From assembly GCF_020536995.1 (NCBI RefSeq), contig NC_068357.1, forward strand, positions 129,070,903 to 129,134,902: a DNA stretch of 64,000 nt, read 5' to 3'. Under the pieces are notes generated by a model. The model was not told the DNA's origin and did no database searches. It was given only the letters and a program-made list of their open reading frames with translations. A program made the position numbers and the translations under genes. Positions 36,440-47,804 of this stretch are shown here, piece by piece; the first letter of the stretch is position 1; every line of letters begins with the position of its first letter. The stretch comes from Dreissena polymorpha. Taxonomy: Eukaryota > Mollusca > Bivalvia > Myida > Dreissenidae.

Positions 36440-36793
36440 ATTTTGGGTGGGCGTGGTTGTCCACTATCTCCTTCTACACTATAAGCACTAGAAACTTGAA
36501 ACTTATACACATGGTAGCTATGAGCATATGTGCGACGGTGCACTATTTGGAATTTTGATCTGACCCTTGGGTCAAAGTTATTATCATGTGCTTCGCACTT
36601 TGTAAGTAAAATAAGTTTATTACCCTTTTTAAAGTTTTAGGTGGGCGTGGTTCTCCACTATCTCCTCCTACACTACTACCACTAGAACCTTGAAACTTAC
36701 ACTCATGGTAGACATGAGCATATGTGCGACGGTGCACTATTTTGAATTTCAAATAAAGGTTCTGGTGCTAATAGTGAAGGAGGAGATAGTGGC
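36440..36793. repeat. Direct duplication plus inverted partner (GTGGGCGTGGTTnTCCAC unit)
   Basis: A block with GGTGGGCGTGGTTGTCCACT, a TATCTCCTNCTACACTA step and CATATGTGCGACGGTGCAC occurs at about 36447 and again at about 36640. Part of the second copy (CTATCTCCTCCTACACTACT and CTAGAACCTT) is mirrored in inverted form at about 36757-36793. Confidence 0.75.
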
Positions 36794-36817
36794 CGAACCG
36801 GAGATCGTATTAATATA

Positions 36818-36839
36818 CCCACGCTTTTAAAAGCGTGGG
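36818..36839. repeat. Perfect 22-bp palindrome CCCACGCTTTT/AAAAGCGTGGG
   Basis: The two halves are exact complements with no loop, extended on the right by CGTGGGTATA. It sits at the end of the GTGGGCGTGG repeat block. Confidence 0.75.
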
Positions 36840-36849
36840 CGTGGGTATA

Positions 36850-38030
36850 AAAACTTCGAAGTCACATAGTTCGCTGAAACAGGATTGCATTTGAATGTCA
36901 TATATATGCAACATGAAATAACTCACTTATGGGTTTATCCGAAAATTTGCAATTTAAATTAAGGAATGTCATCCTAAGCTACGAAGTCCCATGTTCATCT
37001 TTATATGCATTTAATGCCGGTTAAAAATATTGCATCTATCAAAAACAGCTATTTATGAAAACTATGAAATCAACGTTCAAATCGACACGAATTTTTAATT
37101 TTGATCTCTAAGTCTGGTTTTAATTATTTTTATGTTAATGCGTTTCATAATTTAAAAGCGTCCATTTTTGACGATGCTGGAACCAAGGTATCTAACCATC
37201 TAAAAAAAATCACAATGGCGACCTATGTAAAAGACCGAGCCAGTCCGATTGAGATAACTCGATTTTTCAGTTACTTCCCTTTTGCATTCGCCACTGCGTA
37301 GGGGATTGCTCGTCATTGATAACATTCTCCTAGCAGAGTTGTCGTTCGTGTTTCAACATTCAACAATGGCCGCCCCAATGAGGGTCTCGATTGAAAACTT
37401 TCTTACTGCATAAATTGGCTTGTTTCGCTATTTAGAAGCTGTCATTTAGGATAAATGAATTATTTATTCACTAAATCTCCGCTTATGACATCAATAATTT
37501 TTAGTTATCAATATAAGTCACATTGTGCTTTATAAATTGTATTCAATCATTTTGCGACTTATTGAATGACTATGATACCCGATATCAATATTTCATCGGG
37601 GATTTGCAGATCACCAAGCTGTCCTGAAATTCAACATTGATTTCAAACTCTTTACTGGTTTGTACTGTTTCTAAGTGTTAGTACTTTTTATCATTTTAAA
37701 GTTAAATGAACTGTGTCACAGTAAAAGAGACATTAAGGCGAGTGTGGCCATTTTGGATCTAGATCAGCCTGCAGTCGCTTGAAAGCTGTTTGCTTAAAAG
37801 CGTTTTTCTGACAATAACAAATAATTTAATTGGATACTGATTTAACTGCGCTTTTCCTGTGACCTGGCTCAAAAAATAGAATTGTCATTAATCAAATTAT
37901 TTATTTCGCACATTAATCAATTGTTTTTCTTGTCCCTCGGGATCAATAACTCCAGCACTTTCCTGTTGAGAATTGAATACTGCTAAAGGCGATGCTAGGG
38001 GGCGTGAGAGATGTTGCACCTTCCAGTTTT
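36850..38030. other. No gene seen
   Basis: Short ORFs only. CAACAATGGCCGCCCC near 37363 looks like a good start context but no supported reading frame follows. Confidence 0.35.
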
Positions 38031-38500
38031 GCTCGATTGTTCATTGTCGGCTCAGGTACTACGTACATGTACCCCGGGTACTCTTAAGTATACGTACATG
38101 TATCCCGGAAACGGTAAATATACTCAAATGAACACGGCAAATTTAACCCTAAATCAGTCGTTGTCGACATTTTTTGGTAATAATTATATATACACATTTA
38201 TGTCAATTTTCTGTAGAATTGCCTCTATATTATCGGAGCACATACTCAAAAAGCATGTTGATGCAGTGTTTTTTTAAGAGAAGTGTGTTTAAGATAATCG
38301 GTTGCGCGTTTTACGACATCGGATTTTGGGTGCGAATACAACTCGGGTACAGTCTAATATGGACCGAGTACAATTACGTTTATTTACCGTACCTGGGGTA
38401 CATGTAAGTATACTTAGAGTACCCAGGGTACAAGTAAGTATACTTAACAGTACCCGGGGTACATGTAAGTAGTACCAGAGCCGACAATGACCAATCAAGC
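38031..38500. mobile_element. TIR element rich in GTACCCGGGGTAC palindromes
   Basis: The left end GCTCGATTGTTCATTGTCGG, then CTCAGGTACTACGTACATGT, is mirrored on the right by ACATGTAAGTAGTACCAGAG and CCGACAATGACCAATCAAGC. Inside each arm the near-palindromes GTACCCCGGGTAC and AAGTATACTTA recur two or three times. No ORF is recognised and no target duplication is evident. Confidence 0.65.
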
Positions 38501-39515
38501 TCCATTATCCCTCATGAACAGACTCAAAAAACCGAGTCGGCAATATTTGACATGCTTTTTGGGTTGATTGCTCTCGAGGGATCGAACATTTCAGAATCTT
38601 CCTAAAAGCCCAACGGGTTTGATCCCCAGAAGCGACATTGAAAACTAGCATACTTTGTTATTTAAAAGGCTGCTAAACGTGATATACAATGATAATGTGA
38701 ATTTTCTCTCACATGATGTTCATCAGTCATATTATATACAAACTTACAGCAGTAGTAAACAACTGGACAATAATTAATGAACGCATCTTTCATTTGTCTT
38801 TGACACGTTGATTTTGACATGGCCTAGATTTAAATATGTGACTGGAATTTACCAGCACCCTTGTAGCAGAGCTAAAGTTTAAATGTACCATTGAAGATCA
38901 CCTAAATCCAGATTTGCTATTATAGACGTGTGGAAAGTTTTAAGGGTGTGACAAGTTAGCAAAAATTGGTCATTACCCAGAGGCCACAACTGATCAATGA
39001 CTGTATTAAAACAAGAAAAATCAGTGCCTGATTTAGATTTCCTTAGATAGTTCAATAAAAACTAATTTCATAAGCCTGGTAACAGTTTAACGGTAATGCT
39101 ACCAATGTGTCACACCAGGGCCTTGAATTTGAAATCTAGGACAAGCATGGTCATTTCTTCATGAAATCAGGACACAAAATTGTATTTTAAGTCCTTAATT
39201 GACCTGGCTATAGTTCTCAGATTATTATAAGCTCAATCAGTATATTTATATCATTATTTATGTTTTGTGTATTGTAAACATATACACAATCATGCAGTTA
39301 CATGATAGCAATAAATAAATCAAAGCTACCCATACTATAAAGGTCATTGACAAAGCCTATGGTCAAAATGTGAACACATTGAGTGTAATCGCCTTCTCGT
39401 GCCAGCAAAAACAACTCGTTGACAGGTTGTCATTTTTGACAGTTCTACTTTCACTTTCATTTTGTGATATCAAACTATTAACAATTATGTGGCTGAGAAA
39501 AATATCGCCATTGCT
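38501..39515. other. No gene seen
   Basis: Spacer without recognisable coding sequence or repeat boundaries. Confidence 0.35.
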
Positions 39516-40035
39516 TTTTATGCCCCCGATAGGGTGGCCTATATCAGTTGAACTGTCAGTCAGTGTGTCAGTCTGTCCGTCCGTCCGAAAACTTTAATGG
39601 CCATCACTTTTTTAATATTGAACTTAGCAACTTGATATTTGGCATACATGTGCATCTCATGGAGCTGCACATTTTCAGTTATGAAAGGTGAAGGTCATCC
39701 TTCAAGGTCAAATGTCAAATATAAAGCGTATGTCTGTCTGTCCGAAAACTTTAACATTGGCCATAACTTTTTCAATATTGACGTGCATGCGTATCTCATA
39801 GAGCTGCACATATTGATTGGTAAAAGGTAAAGGTCATCCTTCAAGGTCAAGGTCAAAGGTCAAATTTTGCAATATTGAAGATAGCAACTCCATATTCGGC
39901 ATGCATGTGTATGTCATGGAGCTGCACATTTTGAGTGGTGAAAGGTCAAGGTCATCCTTCAAGGTCAAAGGTAAAATATATGGCTTCAAAGCTGCGCAGC
40001 AGGGGGCATTGTGTTTCACAAACACAGCTCTTGTT
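39516..40035. repeat. Family B repeat, copy 3
   Basis: Starts TTATGCCCCCGATAGGG with TCAGTCTGTCCGTCCG, then three units with GATATTTGGCATACATGTGC or variants, CATGGAGCTGCACATTTT and CATCCTTCAAGGTCAA. It ends AGGGGGCATTGTGTTTCACA followed by AACACAGCTCTTG. At 39844-39862 three AGGTCA half-sites follow each other (spacing 0, then 1). Confidence 0.8.
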
Positions 40036-40284
40036 TAATATATTTTCTGCACATTTCTTAAAAAAACTTACATCAATACACAATTTTCTTCGTTAATTCA
40101 ATCATTCCTGACAGACTTGTGTACATATTTCGCTTACATTTTGACGCGCGTAGGTAGGACCGCATTACCGCTTCCGAAATGTGTATTCATACTATTACCT
40201 TCGAGGAACTTATATGATGTTTGACGAAAAGGGCCGAAAATGTGTGAGTGTGGGTCAAGTTCCCCACAGGTACTACTTTCCCGT

Positions 40285-40512
40285 TCCCCCAAATTTTTTT
40301 CCGTACCTAAAATTTTTCGTACCCAATTTTTTTCGTACCCAATTTTTTTTTCGTACCCAATTTTTTTTTCAGCCCCAATTTTTTTGTTCGTACCCAAATT
40401 TTTTATTAGTCCCAATTTTGTTGTTCCCAAATATGTTTTCGTACCCAAATTTGTTTTCATACCCAAATTTTTTTCACAAAATTTTTGTACCAATTTTTTT
40501 TTTTCGTACCAA
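40285..40512 (-). repeat. Minisatellite of TTGGGTACGAAAAAAA units, reverse orientation
   Basis: On the + strand it reads TTTTTTCGTACCCAA about 14 times. The outer flank, TACTACTTTCCCGTTCCCCC, is the complement of the flank of the array at 35757-36310, so the two arrays belong to one element family inserted head to head about 4 kb apart. Confidence 0.9.
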
Positions 40513-40895
40513 CATACACAATTGTGGTGATTGTGGTGATGTAGATAAACTTAACTTGATGCTTTTATATCCATCCTCTCAAAAGCATCGTCACACCAGT
40601 ACTGTCAGTACTTTGATTCCCATTCGACTGGTTTTGCTCTTGTATAAAATAAAACCACCTTAAACCTGCTGAAACATGTTTCAAATAATGTAGGTTTCTT
40701 TCGGCGTTACTTTTCAAAAGGCTATACAGTTTGAGTTATTCATCATAGTTGGACTTGACTCTCGCTGGTGAAAGTTTTAAGTTAGTAATCATTTAAAGGT
40801 TACAACTATTGAGTCTGATAAAAACAAAAACACATTTATATGTAAGGGATTTGTTTGGTTCGCTTCGGATTATCGAATACCCAAAATAATTTGTA

Positions 40896-43308
40896 ATGAC
40901 GAAGCAAAGTGCGAGTGCATATGAGGTTGTTTTACAACAACAAATGCAAGGAGTGATGATGGTGGGGACGTTGCAAGGACACAGAGACTGGCATACGGGA
41001 CTTTGCTCATGCTGTCAGGACTGTAAAACACGTATGATATATGTTAATTCAGATGCCTTATTCCGTTGTTTTAGTAGACGTTATTTATATACTATTTTGT
41101 TTGAGAAAACGTACTGTTTGTGGAGCAGCATTACACTGCAGTCTAGCTTTGCGAAGATCTTTGCATGTAAATTAACCCCATTGCAGACATATTTGTATGT
41201 AGGGACTTATTGCGGACATATTTGCATGTAAAGAAGACTTATTGCGGACACATTTACATGAAAAGAAGACCCATTGCGGACATATTTGCATGTAAAGATG
41301 ACCCATTGCGGACATATTTGCATGTAAAGATGACCCATTCTGCCAATTGTGTGAGGAACAGAGCTATTTAGATTTGATATTTGAAAACAAAAACAAGATA
41401 TTCACTTGTATTTGAAAGTCATGATATTATTTTTGCAATGAATGTTACAGTAATCAGATTTATACTATGTAATAAATGACGTTAATAATACACTATTATT
41501 CACATATAATTTAATACTACATGATATTTAACAATTTATTTTTTGCGATTATACAAATGCTAGAAACACATTTATCTTGCGATCAGTTGAAGAAAAGTAA
41601 TGTTTTAACACTGCACTCTTTCTATGACCAATGTTTAAATATATATACTATTAGCTATGTGTTTCTAGTAGACATAAAGCATACGTATTTTTTTTGATTA
41701 CCTTGCAACCTAAATTTATTGAAAACTAAATAATATTATCGAGTTCATGCATACAATCAGTTACCACGTAGTTTGTTAAAATAGACAAAATAGGCTTTGT
41801 GAATTATGTTTATTAATAACAGCTTGGCAAAAACTAATTCAGTCTCTCCACATAACGTACAACACGAAATTGAACAAGGAGTCTCACTACAAAATTAGAT
41901 TCATTCTGTGTAGCATTATATATTTTATAACTTTAAATGTATATTAGATAAATATACTTGGAAAATCGAAAACCTGATGAAACCAAATCACGCATGCAAA
42001 TAGTTCGACGACCATTTTAGTTTGTTAAACATTTTAATATATCTTTAAATAGACGGCTAATGCGTTCGAATCGATAGGAACACATTAAGTAGTATTAAAC
42101 CGTTTGAAAGCCTTAACACAAACATGCATAATGGTTAATCTTTAAACTCCGTCTCAATAGATAGCATCTTAATACCATTGCGAAAACTGTTGTATAAGAC
42201 GATACTTTATTCAACTAAAATGGTGGTATTATTGGTGAAATTCTGTCTTCGATGACCTGTCTGAGTGAAACAAGTAAATATCGCACCATGTAATGTAACT
42301 TAACATTATCCACATTTCAGTGCTGTTTACGTGGTTTGCCTTCCATGTGCCCTGTGTGACATAAGCAAGCGTATGGGAGAATGTGCGTGCATGCCTTTCT
42401 GCGTTCCAGATGGTCTGCTTGCACTTCGTACACGCATGCGCACACTTGGCGGCATTCAGGTTTGTTTCATGTTCTGAGTCTTTAAGGAAGAATGTCCGCG
42501 TTGTTTCTTTTCGCATCATGAACTGCTGTTCTTGTTCATTGTATTATTGTATTCTCAACAAAGAGTGAATAAGTCTGCTCACGTTCGTTTTAACAAAATC
42601 ATCTTTAGGTTCCATGCAAATAATATACATACTGCGATCGGTGTTATTTCAGCTTGATGTTCACTCAATGTTGCAACTCATAATGTTTTTATTTATATGG
42701 TAAGTTATATTTCTTTTTGATTAATCACCAAAAAAAAGTATGCTTAATAATTATATTAATAAAATCTTTATTTAAAGAAGATAGGCTTGTTAAGAAATAT
42801 ATCGGATGAAATTACATAATATGCAAATTATATAATACATTTCTTATTTTCAACAAGGTCTTCTAACAATATACAATTTACAACAAATACATCATTTGCA
42901 AATTATTTGGGGTATCCGATTGTCCAATGTTTTTATTTATATATTAACACTATGTAATCTTGTAACTGATTGTATGCATGAACTCGATAATGTAGATTTA
43001 TATCACGTCGTGTGTTTTGTCACCTTAACGTGTAACTCACTGAGACGATCAATCACCAACAATTACCTTTGAGTTAGGATATTTCATTTTCATGAATTCT
43101 GGGATTTCTTCGCTTTTCATGATTATCTAGCGTATGTTTGTTTGTCATATTTAACATAGCTGAATTATGTCAGCTGTGACCTGAAGGTTGCTTTATTTAA
43201 ATGTTTGAATATATTTCAGGGCTCTATTTGCAATGTCTGGTCATGAACTGTTGTGGACCGTGTGCATTGTGTCAGATGAGGAGAGAACTGGACGCTATGG
43301 GCTTATGA
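40896..43308 (+). pseudogene. PLAC8/cornifelin-family gene, three exons, apparently broken
   Basis: PLAC8 proteins are short Cys-rich proteins, many membrane-associated. Segment 1 (from 40896): a Gln-rich N-terminus and the family's WHTGLCSCCQDCKT. Segment 2 (42321-42459, AG and GT on either side): CLPCALCDISKRMGECACMP then VPDGLLALRTRMRTLGGIQ. Segment 3 (from 43220): GSICN, then in another frame CLVMNCCGPCALCQMRRELD and a stop at 43308. Together they span the whole family domain in the right order. Two faults: the only good donor after segment 1 (ACAC-GTATGA) leaves a phase that does not fit segment 2, and segment 3 changes frame shortly after its start. A LINE abuts the stop. A 32-bp tandem array lies in the first intron. 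Confidence 0.7.
41160..41339. repeat. 32-bp tandem repeat, 5-6 units
   Basis: The unit reads TTGCGGACATATTTGCATGT followed by AAAGATGACCCA. The last two copies are identical; earlier ones are diverged. It lies in the first intron of the PLAC8-type relic. Confidence 0.9.
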
Positions 43309-45516
43309 ACATATGTTGAAAAATGAATATCTTTATCCGGGTTAGATTTTGCAATTTCAGAAAAAGAAATTTCCAAAGCTATTTCATCAGTTAAAAAAAA
43401 AAATCTGCTGGTCTTGACTCTATTAGTAATGAAATGATAAAGGCTGGACAAAATAGTCTTTTGCAATCTTATAAAAAAAGCTTTAATTGTATACTTTTAA
43501 GTGGTACATCTGCATGGAAATCTGATTCTATGAAAAGGCAATTCATAAAGGTGGGTACCCTAATGACCCTAATAATTATAAATGTATATCAGTTATGCCA
43601 TGTCATTCAAAAGTTTTCAATTGTTTATTGAATAGCAGATTGCAAAAAGTTTTCAGCCTCACTCAAGAACATCTGATCACATGTGGATTGTTCGAACTTT
43701 AATTGATATTTTTTTTAGTAAGGGAGCTAAACTGAATGCATGTTTCGTTGACTTTTTCAAGGCTTTTGATAAGGCTTTTACTCACTCCTTTCATATAAAC
43801 TATGTAATATTGGTATATCTGGTCCATTTTATACTGTAGTTAAAAGTATGTATCAATCAAATTTGATTCACATCAAAGTTGATGATAGGTTAACTAAATC
43901 ATTTTCTCCCCAGATGGGAGTGCGTCAAGGGGTCAACCTTAGCCCGAATCTTTTCAACATATGTGTTAATGATAAGCCATCAATTTTTAATAGTGAAGAT
44001 GACCAATTGTGTCTTAATTATGTGAATTTTAGTTGTTTGCTATATGGTGATGAATAAGCTATCAATGTTTTGTGAAAATAATGGTCTGATTGTAAATATA
44101 AAGAAAACGAATATTATGACTTTTAGTAAATGTGGAAAGCTATCTAATGAAATGTACTACTTAAATGATGTTGAAGTCAAGCATGTAAAAAGGTATAAAT
44201 ATCTTGGAATTATTTTTGCATCATCTGGAACTTTTAGCTACTGTAAGATTTATCTTTACAAAAGAGGGATGAACGCAAGTTTTGAGATAAGTAAGGTTTT
44301 TAATCAATTACATCAAAATGTTGACAGTAGTATCATTAATCTTTTTGATCATACCATTAAGTCTATCATCTTGTATGTAAGTGAGATATGGGGAGCTCCA
44401 AACATCACTAGCTCTACTGTAAGAAAAACAAACTATAATTTATTGAAGTCTTTTGAAAATATGTATTGTGATAAAATGCAAGTACACTTTTTAAAATACG
44501 TTCTTGGTGTACACAAAAATGCAACAAATGAAGCAGTGTGTGGTGAATTAGGAAGATACCCGCTATATATTGATGTAATATGTAACATAATTTAATTTTA
44601 TCAAAGACTTATTTGCGAAAATGTTAGCAAACTCCTCTCTGCTGCTTTTGTTGAAAGCAAATTATTTAATGTTTATAATAATAAAGCAAGCTGGGTTTCC
44701 TCTGTACATCATTGTTTTATACATTAAGATATTTCGGAGGCTGATTTGTATAATAAGAACTTAACACATACCGCTAAATTTTAGATGGTGAATATGTATA
44801 AAACCAACTGGTGCTTAAAAATCTCAGGCAATAAAGGGAAGCTTAGAACACACTCATGATTCAAGCAAAGATTTTGTAAAGAACAGTACTTTCGACAAAT
44901 AAAAGATTAAGATGCAAGAACCTTAATTGCACATAGAAACAGGAAGATATAAGAAACTCCCAGCAAATCAAAGATTTTGTAAGTGTTGCTCTTCTAATCT
45001 AGTTGAAGACGAAATTCATTTTTCTATATGTTGTAAAACTTTCGAAATTAGTAGAGATTCTTTTTTTAAACAAATTGAGATTTTAAATGAAAACTTTGTG
45101 TTGCTTATAAAGAAAGAGCAAAAATGTGTTTGGTCCATGTCATCTGAAGACAGCGAAGTTCTAAAATTGTTTTCTCAATATCTACTCGAGATTTATGTAA
45201 AGCGAACTGCTCTGTTAGGTAACAATTTGTCAGGCCATCGAATTGTTCATTCTACATGTATTTTATTGACGATTAGGTTCAATTTACTTACTACTTTATT
45301 TCATCACTTATTTTCACGTTGTTAAGCTTGTGTTATTTGTGTTCCCACCTATACGAATTTAGCTTTAGTAACTTTAATGTTCTTATTTATACCATACTTC
45401 ATTGATGGTTTTTAGATTACGTTACTTGCTTTATGTTTTATATTTGTGATTATATATGGCATACTGTATGACCCTTGATTGGCTGAATAAAGTTATTCTG
45501 TTCTATTCTATTCAAT
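43309..45516 (+). mobile_element. LINE (non-LTR retrotransposon), 5'-truncated, degenerate
   Basis: The reverse transcriptase is recognisable in pieces: the SAGLDSISNEMIKAG-like start near 43400, KAFDKAF, MGVRQGVNLSPNLFNICVND at about 43914-43973, a degenerate LLYGDE at the catalytic site where YADD is expected, then YKYLGIIFASSGTFS. Downstream, SEIWGAP, VLGVHKNATNEAVCGELGRY and a Cys-rich ETGRYKKLPANQRFCKCC tail follow. Frames change several times and sequence is missing just after the catalytic motif. The 3' end TTATTCTGTTCTATTCTATT is a short imperfect microsatellite. The copy begins directly after the PLAC8 stop. The exact clade was not determined. Confidence 0.85.
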
Positions 45517-45808
45517 GTCCAATCACGCCCGTTGTCTGGATGAATCGAACATATACACGAGTGTGGCAACAGCTCAATATGTTAAAATTCGCAAACAGTT
45601 TGATGCAGAAGTCCAAATGGTAAAGCGCCGGCATTAGTACAACCTTCAGAATGATATACTAAATGAATGTAATTCTGATCGTTAGGTATTACACAGGCTA
45701 ATAAGAAAGTGGTTCCATATGAGGTTGTTCAATATGACGGCTCTGTGTCAATGGACTCTAGTGATATTTTACATAAATGGAAGATAGAATTTAGCAGAAT
45801 TTATTTAA

Positions 45809-46306
45809 AGGGGCCTTTTCACAGATTTTGGCATATTTTGAAGTTAGTCATTAAATGCTTTATTTTGATAAATGTAAACATTGCATCTTAAAAGCTCCAG
45901 TGAAAAATCAAGAACAAAATTAAAAAAAGGAAAAAAATGTAGCTAACACCAGGGCTCGAACCAGTGACCCCCGGAGTCCTGGAGTAAAAACGCATTAGCC
46001 CTCTCGGCTATTCTGCCGAGTGTTCATGCAGAACGTATTTTATACCTTATATCAGCAATCTTCGTAGTTTCGTAAATTTAAACGACAACAACAGAATCTC
46101 CATATTATTCAATCGTTTCGCGTTGCAACGCTTTATAATTTTTTGGTTTTTAAATCGTCAAAAGATGCATATAATGGCTATATTAGGCTATGATAAATGT
46201 TCAGTAATACTATTTCCTCACAAATATCACAACTAAAACGAAAATTTGCGAATCTGAAACAACTTTTTTCAATTTTGTCAATTTACCAAACCGTGAAAAG
46301 ATCCCT
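45809..46306. mobile_element. TTAA-flanked MITE with tRNA-like core, copy 2, inside the LINE
   Basis: Ends AGGGGCCTTTTCACAG and CGTGAAAAGATCCCT with TTAA on both sides (45805-45808 and 46307-46310). It shares the whole length with copy 1 at 23490, including CGTTTCGCGTTGCAACGCTT and the tRNA-like stretch on the complementary strand (GGGGTCACTGGTTCGAGCCC). Removing it and one TTAA rejoins the LINE. Confidence 0.9.
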
Positions 46307-47307
46307 TTAATAATCCAAAAGTGTCATGTAATAATATGTCTAATATTGTTAAATGGTGATTATGGTACACTTAGTTTTTAATACTGATATTTTTATTTTG
46401 GAAGTGAAAAAAAGCTGTGGATGATGGTAAACTAGGGAAAGCTAATGGTATAGATGGAATACCTACTGAAGCTCTAAAGAATGATACTGCTGTTATGTTT
46501 ATGCATGCTTTGTTTAATCTATGTTTCAAGAGTGGTACAATTCCAACTATATGGGGTAAAAGCATTATTACCCCTAAGTCAACAAGTATGGATCCGAAGA
46601 ACCCGTTATCATATATGGGAATTTCTTAAACTTGTTATGTTAATAAATTATATTGTGCTGTTTTAAATAAAAGCTTAAGTAGTTGGCTGAAAGTCAAAAT
46701 ATTCTTGTTGATGAACAAAACTGGCTTCAGAGAAAAAAGAAGCACACTTGATCATTTGTCTACTTTAACAAACATTATTGATACTAGAAAGAAACGTGGT
46801 AAACAATCTACATTTGCTGCTTGTATTGATTTTAAAAAGGCATACAATGATATAAATAGAGACTTACTGTAGAACAAATTGCATGACATTGGTATAAAAG
46901 GTAAAATGTTAAGTGCTGTACAATCTATATACGCTTCTTTATATTCATGTGTAAGAGTTAACTCCAAACACACATACTGATTTACTGTAAAGTCTGGATT
47001 ACGACAAGGCTGCATATTATCTCCCCTTTTGTTAAATATATACATAAATGACCTAGCTATATACCTTAAATCGCTTAATATTTGTATTGATTATGGATCT
47101 GATAGAATATGTATATTGCTATATGCAGACGATTTTGTCTTATTCGCTGAAAATGAAAAAGATTTGAAATGTCTATTAAATGCGCTCAATAACTGGTGTA
47201 GCACCAACGAAATGTATATAAATAGCAATGAGAGTCACATTGTCCATTTTAGACCTGTATCTATGTGTAAAACATCTGTTAATTCAAATGTGGTGATCAC
47301 ACATTAA

Positions 47308-47804
47308 AGGGGCCTTTTCACAGATTTTGCCATTTTTTGAAGTTTGTCATTAAATGCTTTATATTGGTAAATGTAAACATTGGATCTAAAATTCTCCAGT
47401 AAAAAGACAAGAATACAATTTTAAAAAAGAAAAAAAGGTAACCCTCAGCAGGGCTCGAACCACTGACCCCTGGAGTCCTGGAGTAAAAAGCCTCCCATAT
47501 AGACCTCTCGACCATCCTTCCAGATATAATGTTGGACGCATTTTATACTTGATATAACCAATCCTCGTAGTTTCACAAAATATAGCGACAACAACTGAAC
47601 TCTCCAAATTATTGATTCGTTTCGCGTTGCAACGCTTTATAATTTTTAGGTTTTTAAATCGTCAAAAGATGCATATAATGGCTATTTTAGAGTACGGTAA
47701 ATGTTCAGTAATACTGTTTGCTCACAAATATCATAACTAAAACGAAAATTTGCGAAACAACTTTTTTCAATTTTGTCAATTTACCCAAACGTGAAAAGGC
47801 CCCT
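47308..47804. mobile_element. TTAA-flanked MITE with tRNA-like core, copy 3, inside the LINE
   Basis: Ends AGGGGCCTTTTCACAG and CGTGAAAAGGCCCCT, TTAA at 47304-47307 and 47805-47808. It interrupts the LINE between the RT palm and the YLGL motif. On the complementary strand the B-box reads GGTTCGAGCCC, a perfect match to the pol III consensus. Confidence 0.9.

Noticed and set aside
40134-40663. ORFs of 96-160 residues around 40.2-40.6 kb
   Set aside because: Same minisatellite in reverse orientation; low complexity and no conserved domain.
42229-42519. Minus-strand ORF with CTKC....H.....H resembling a zinc finger
   Set aside because: The spacing does not fit C2H2, and the ORF is the antisense of the PLAC8 middle exon, whose + strand reading is far better.
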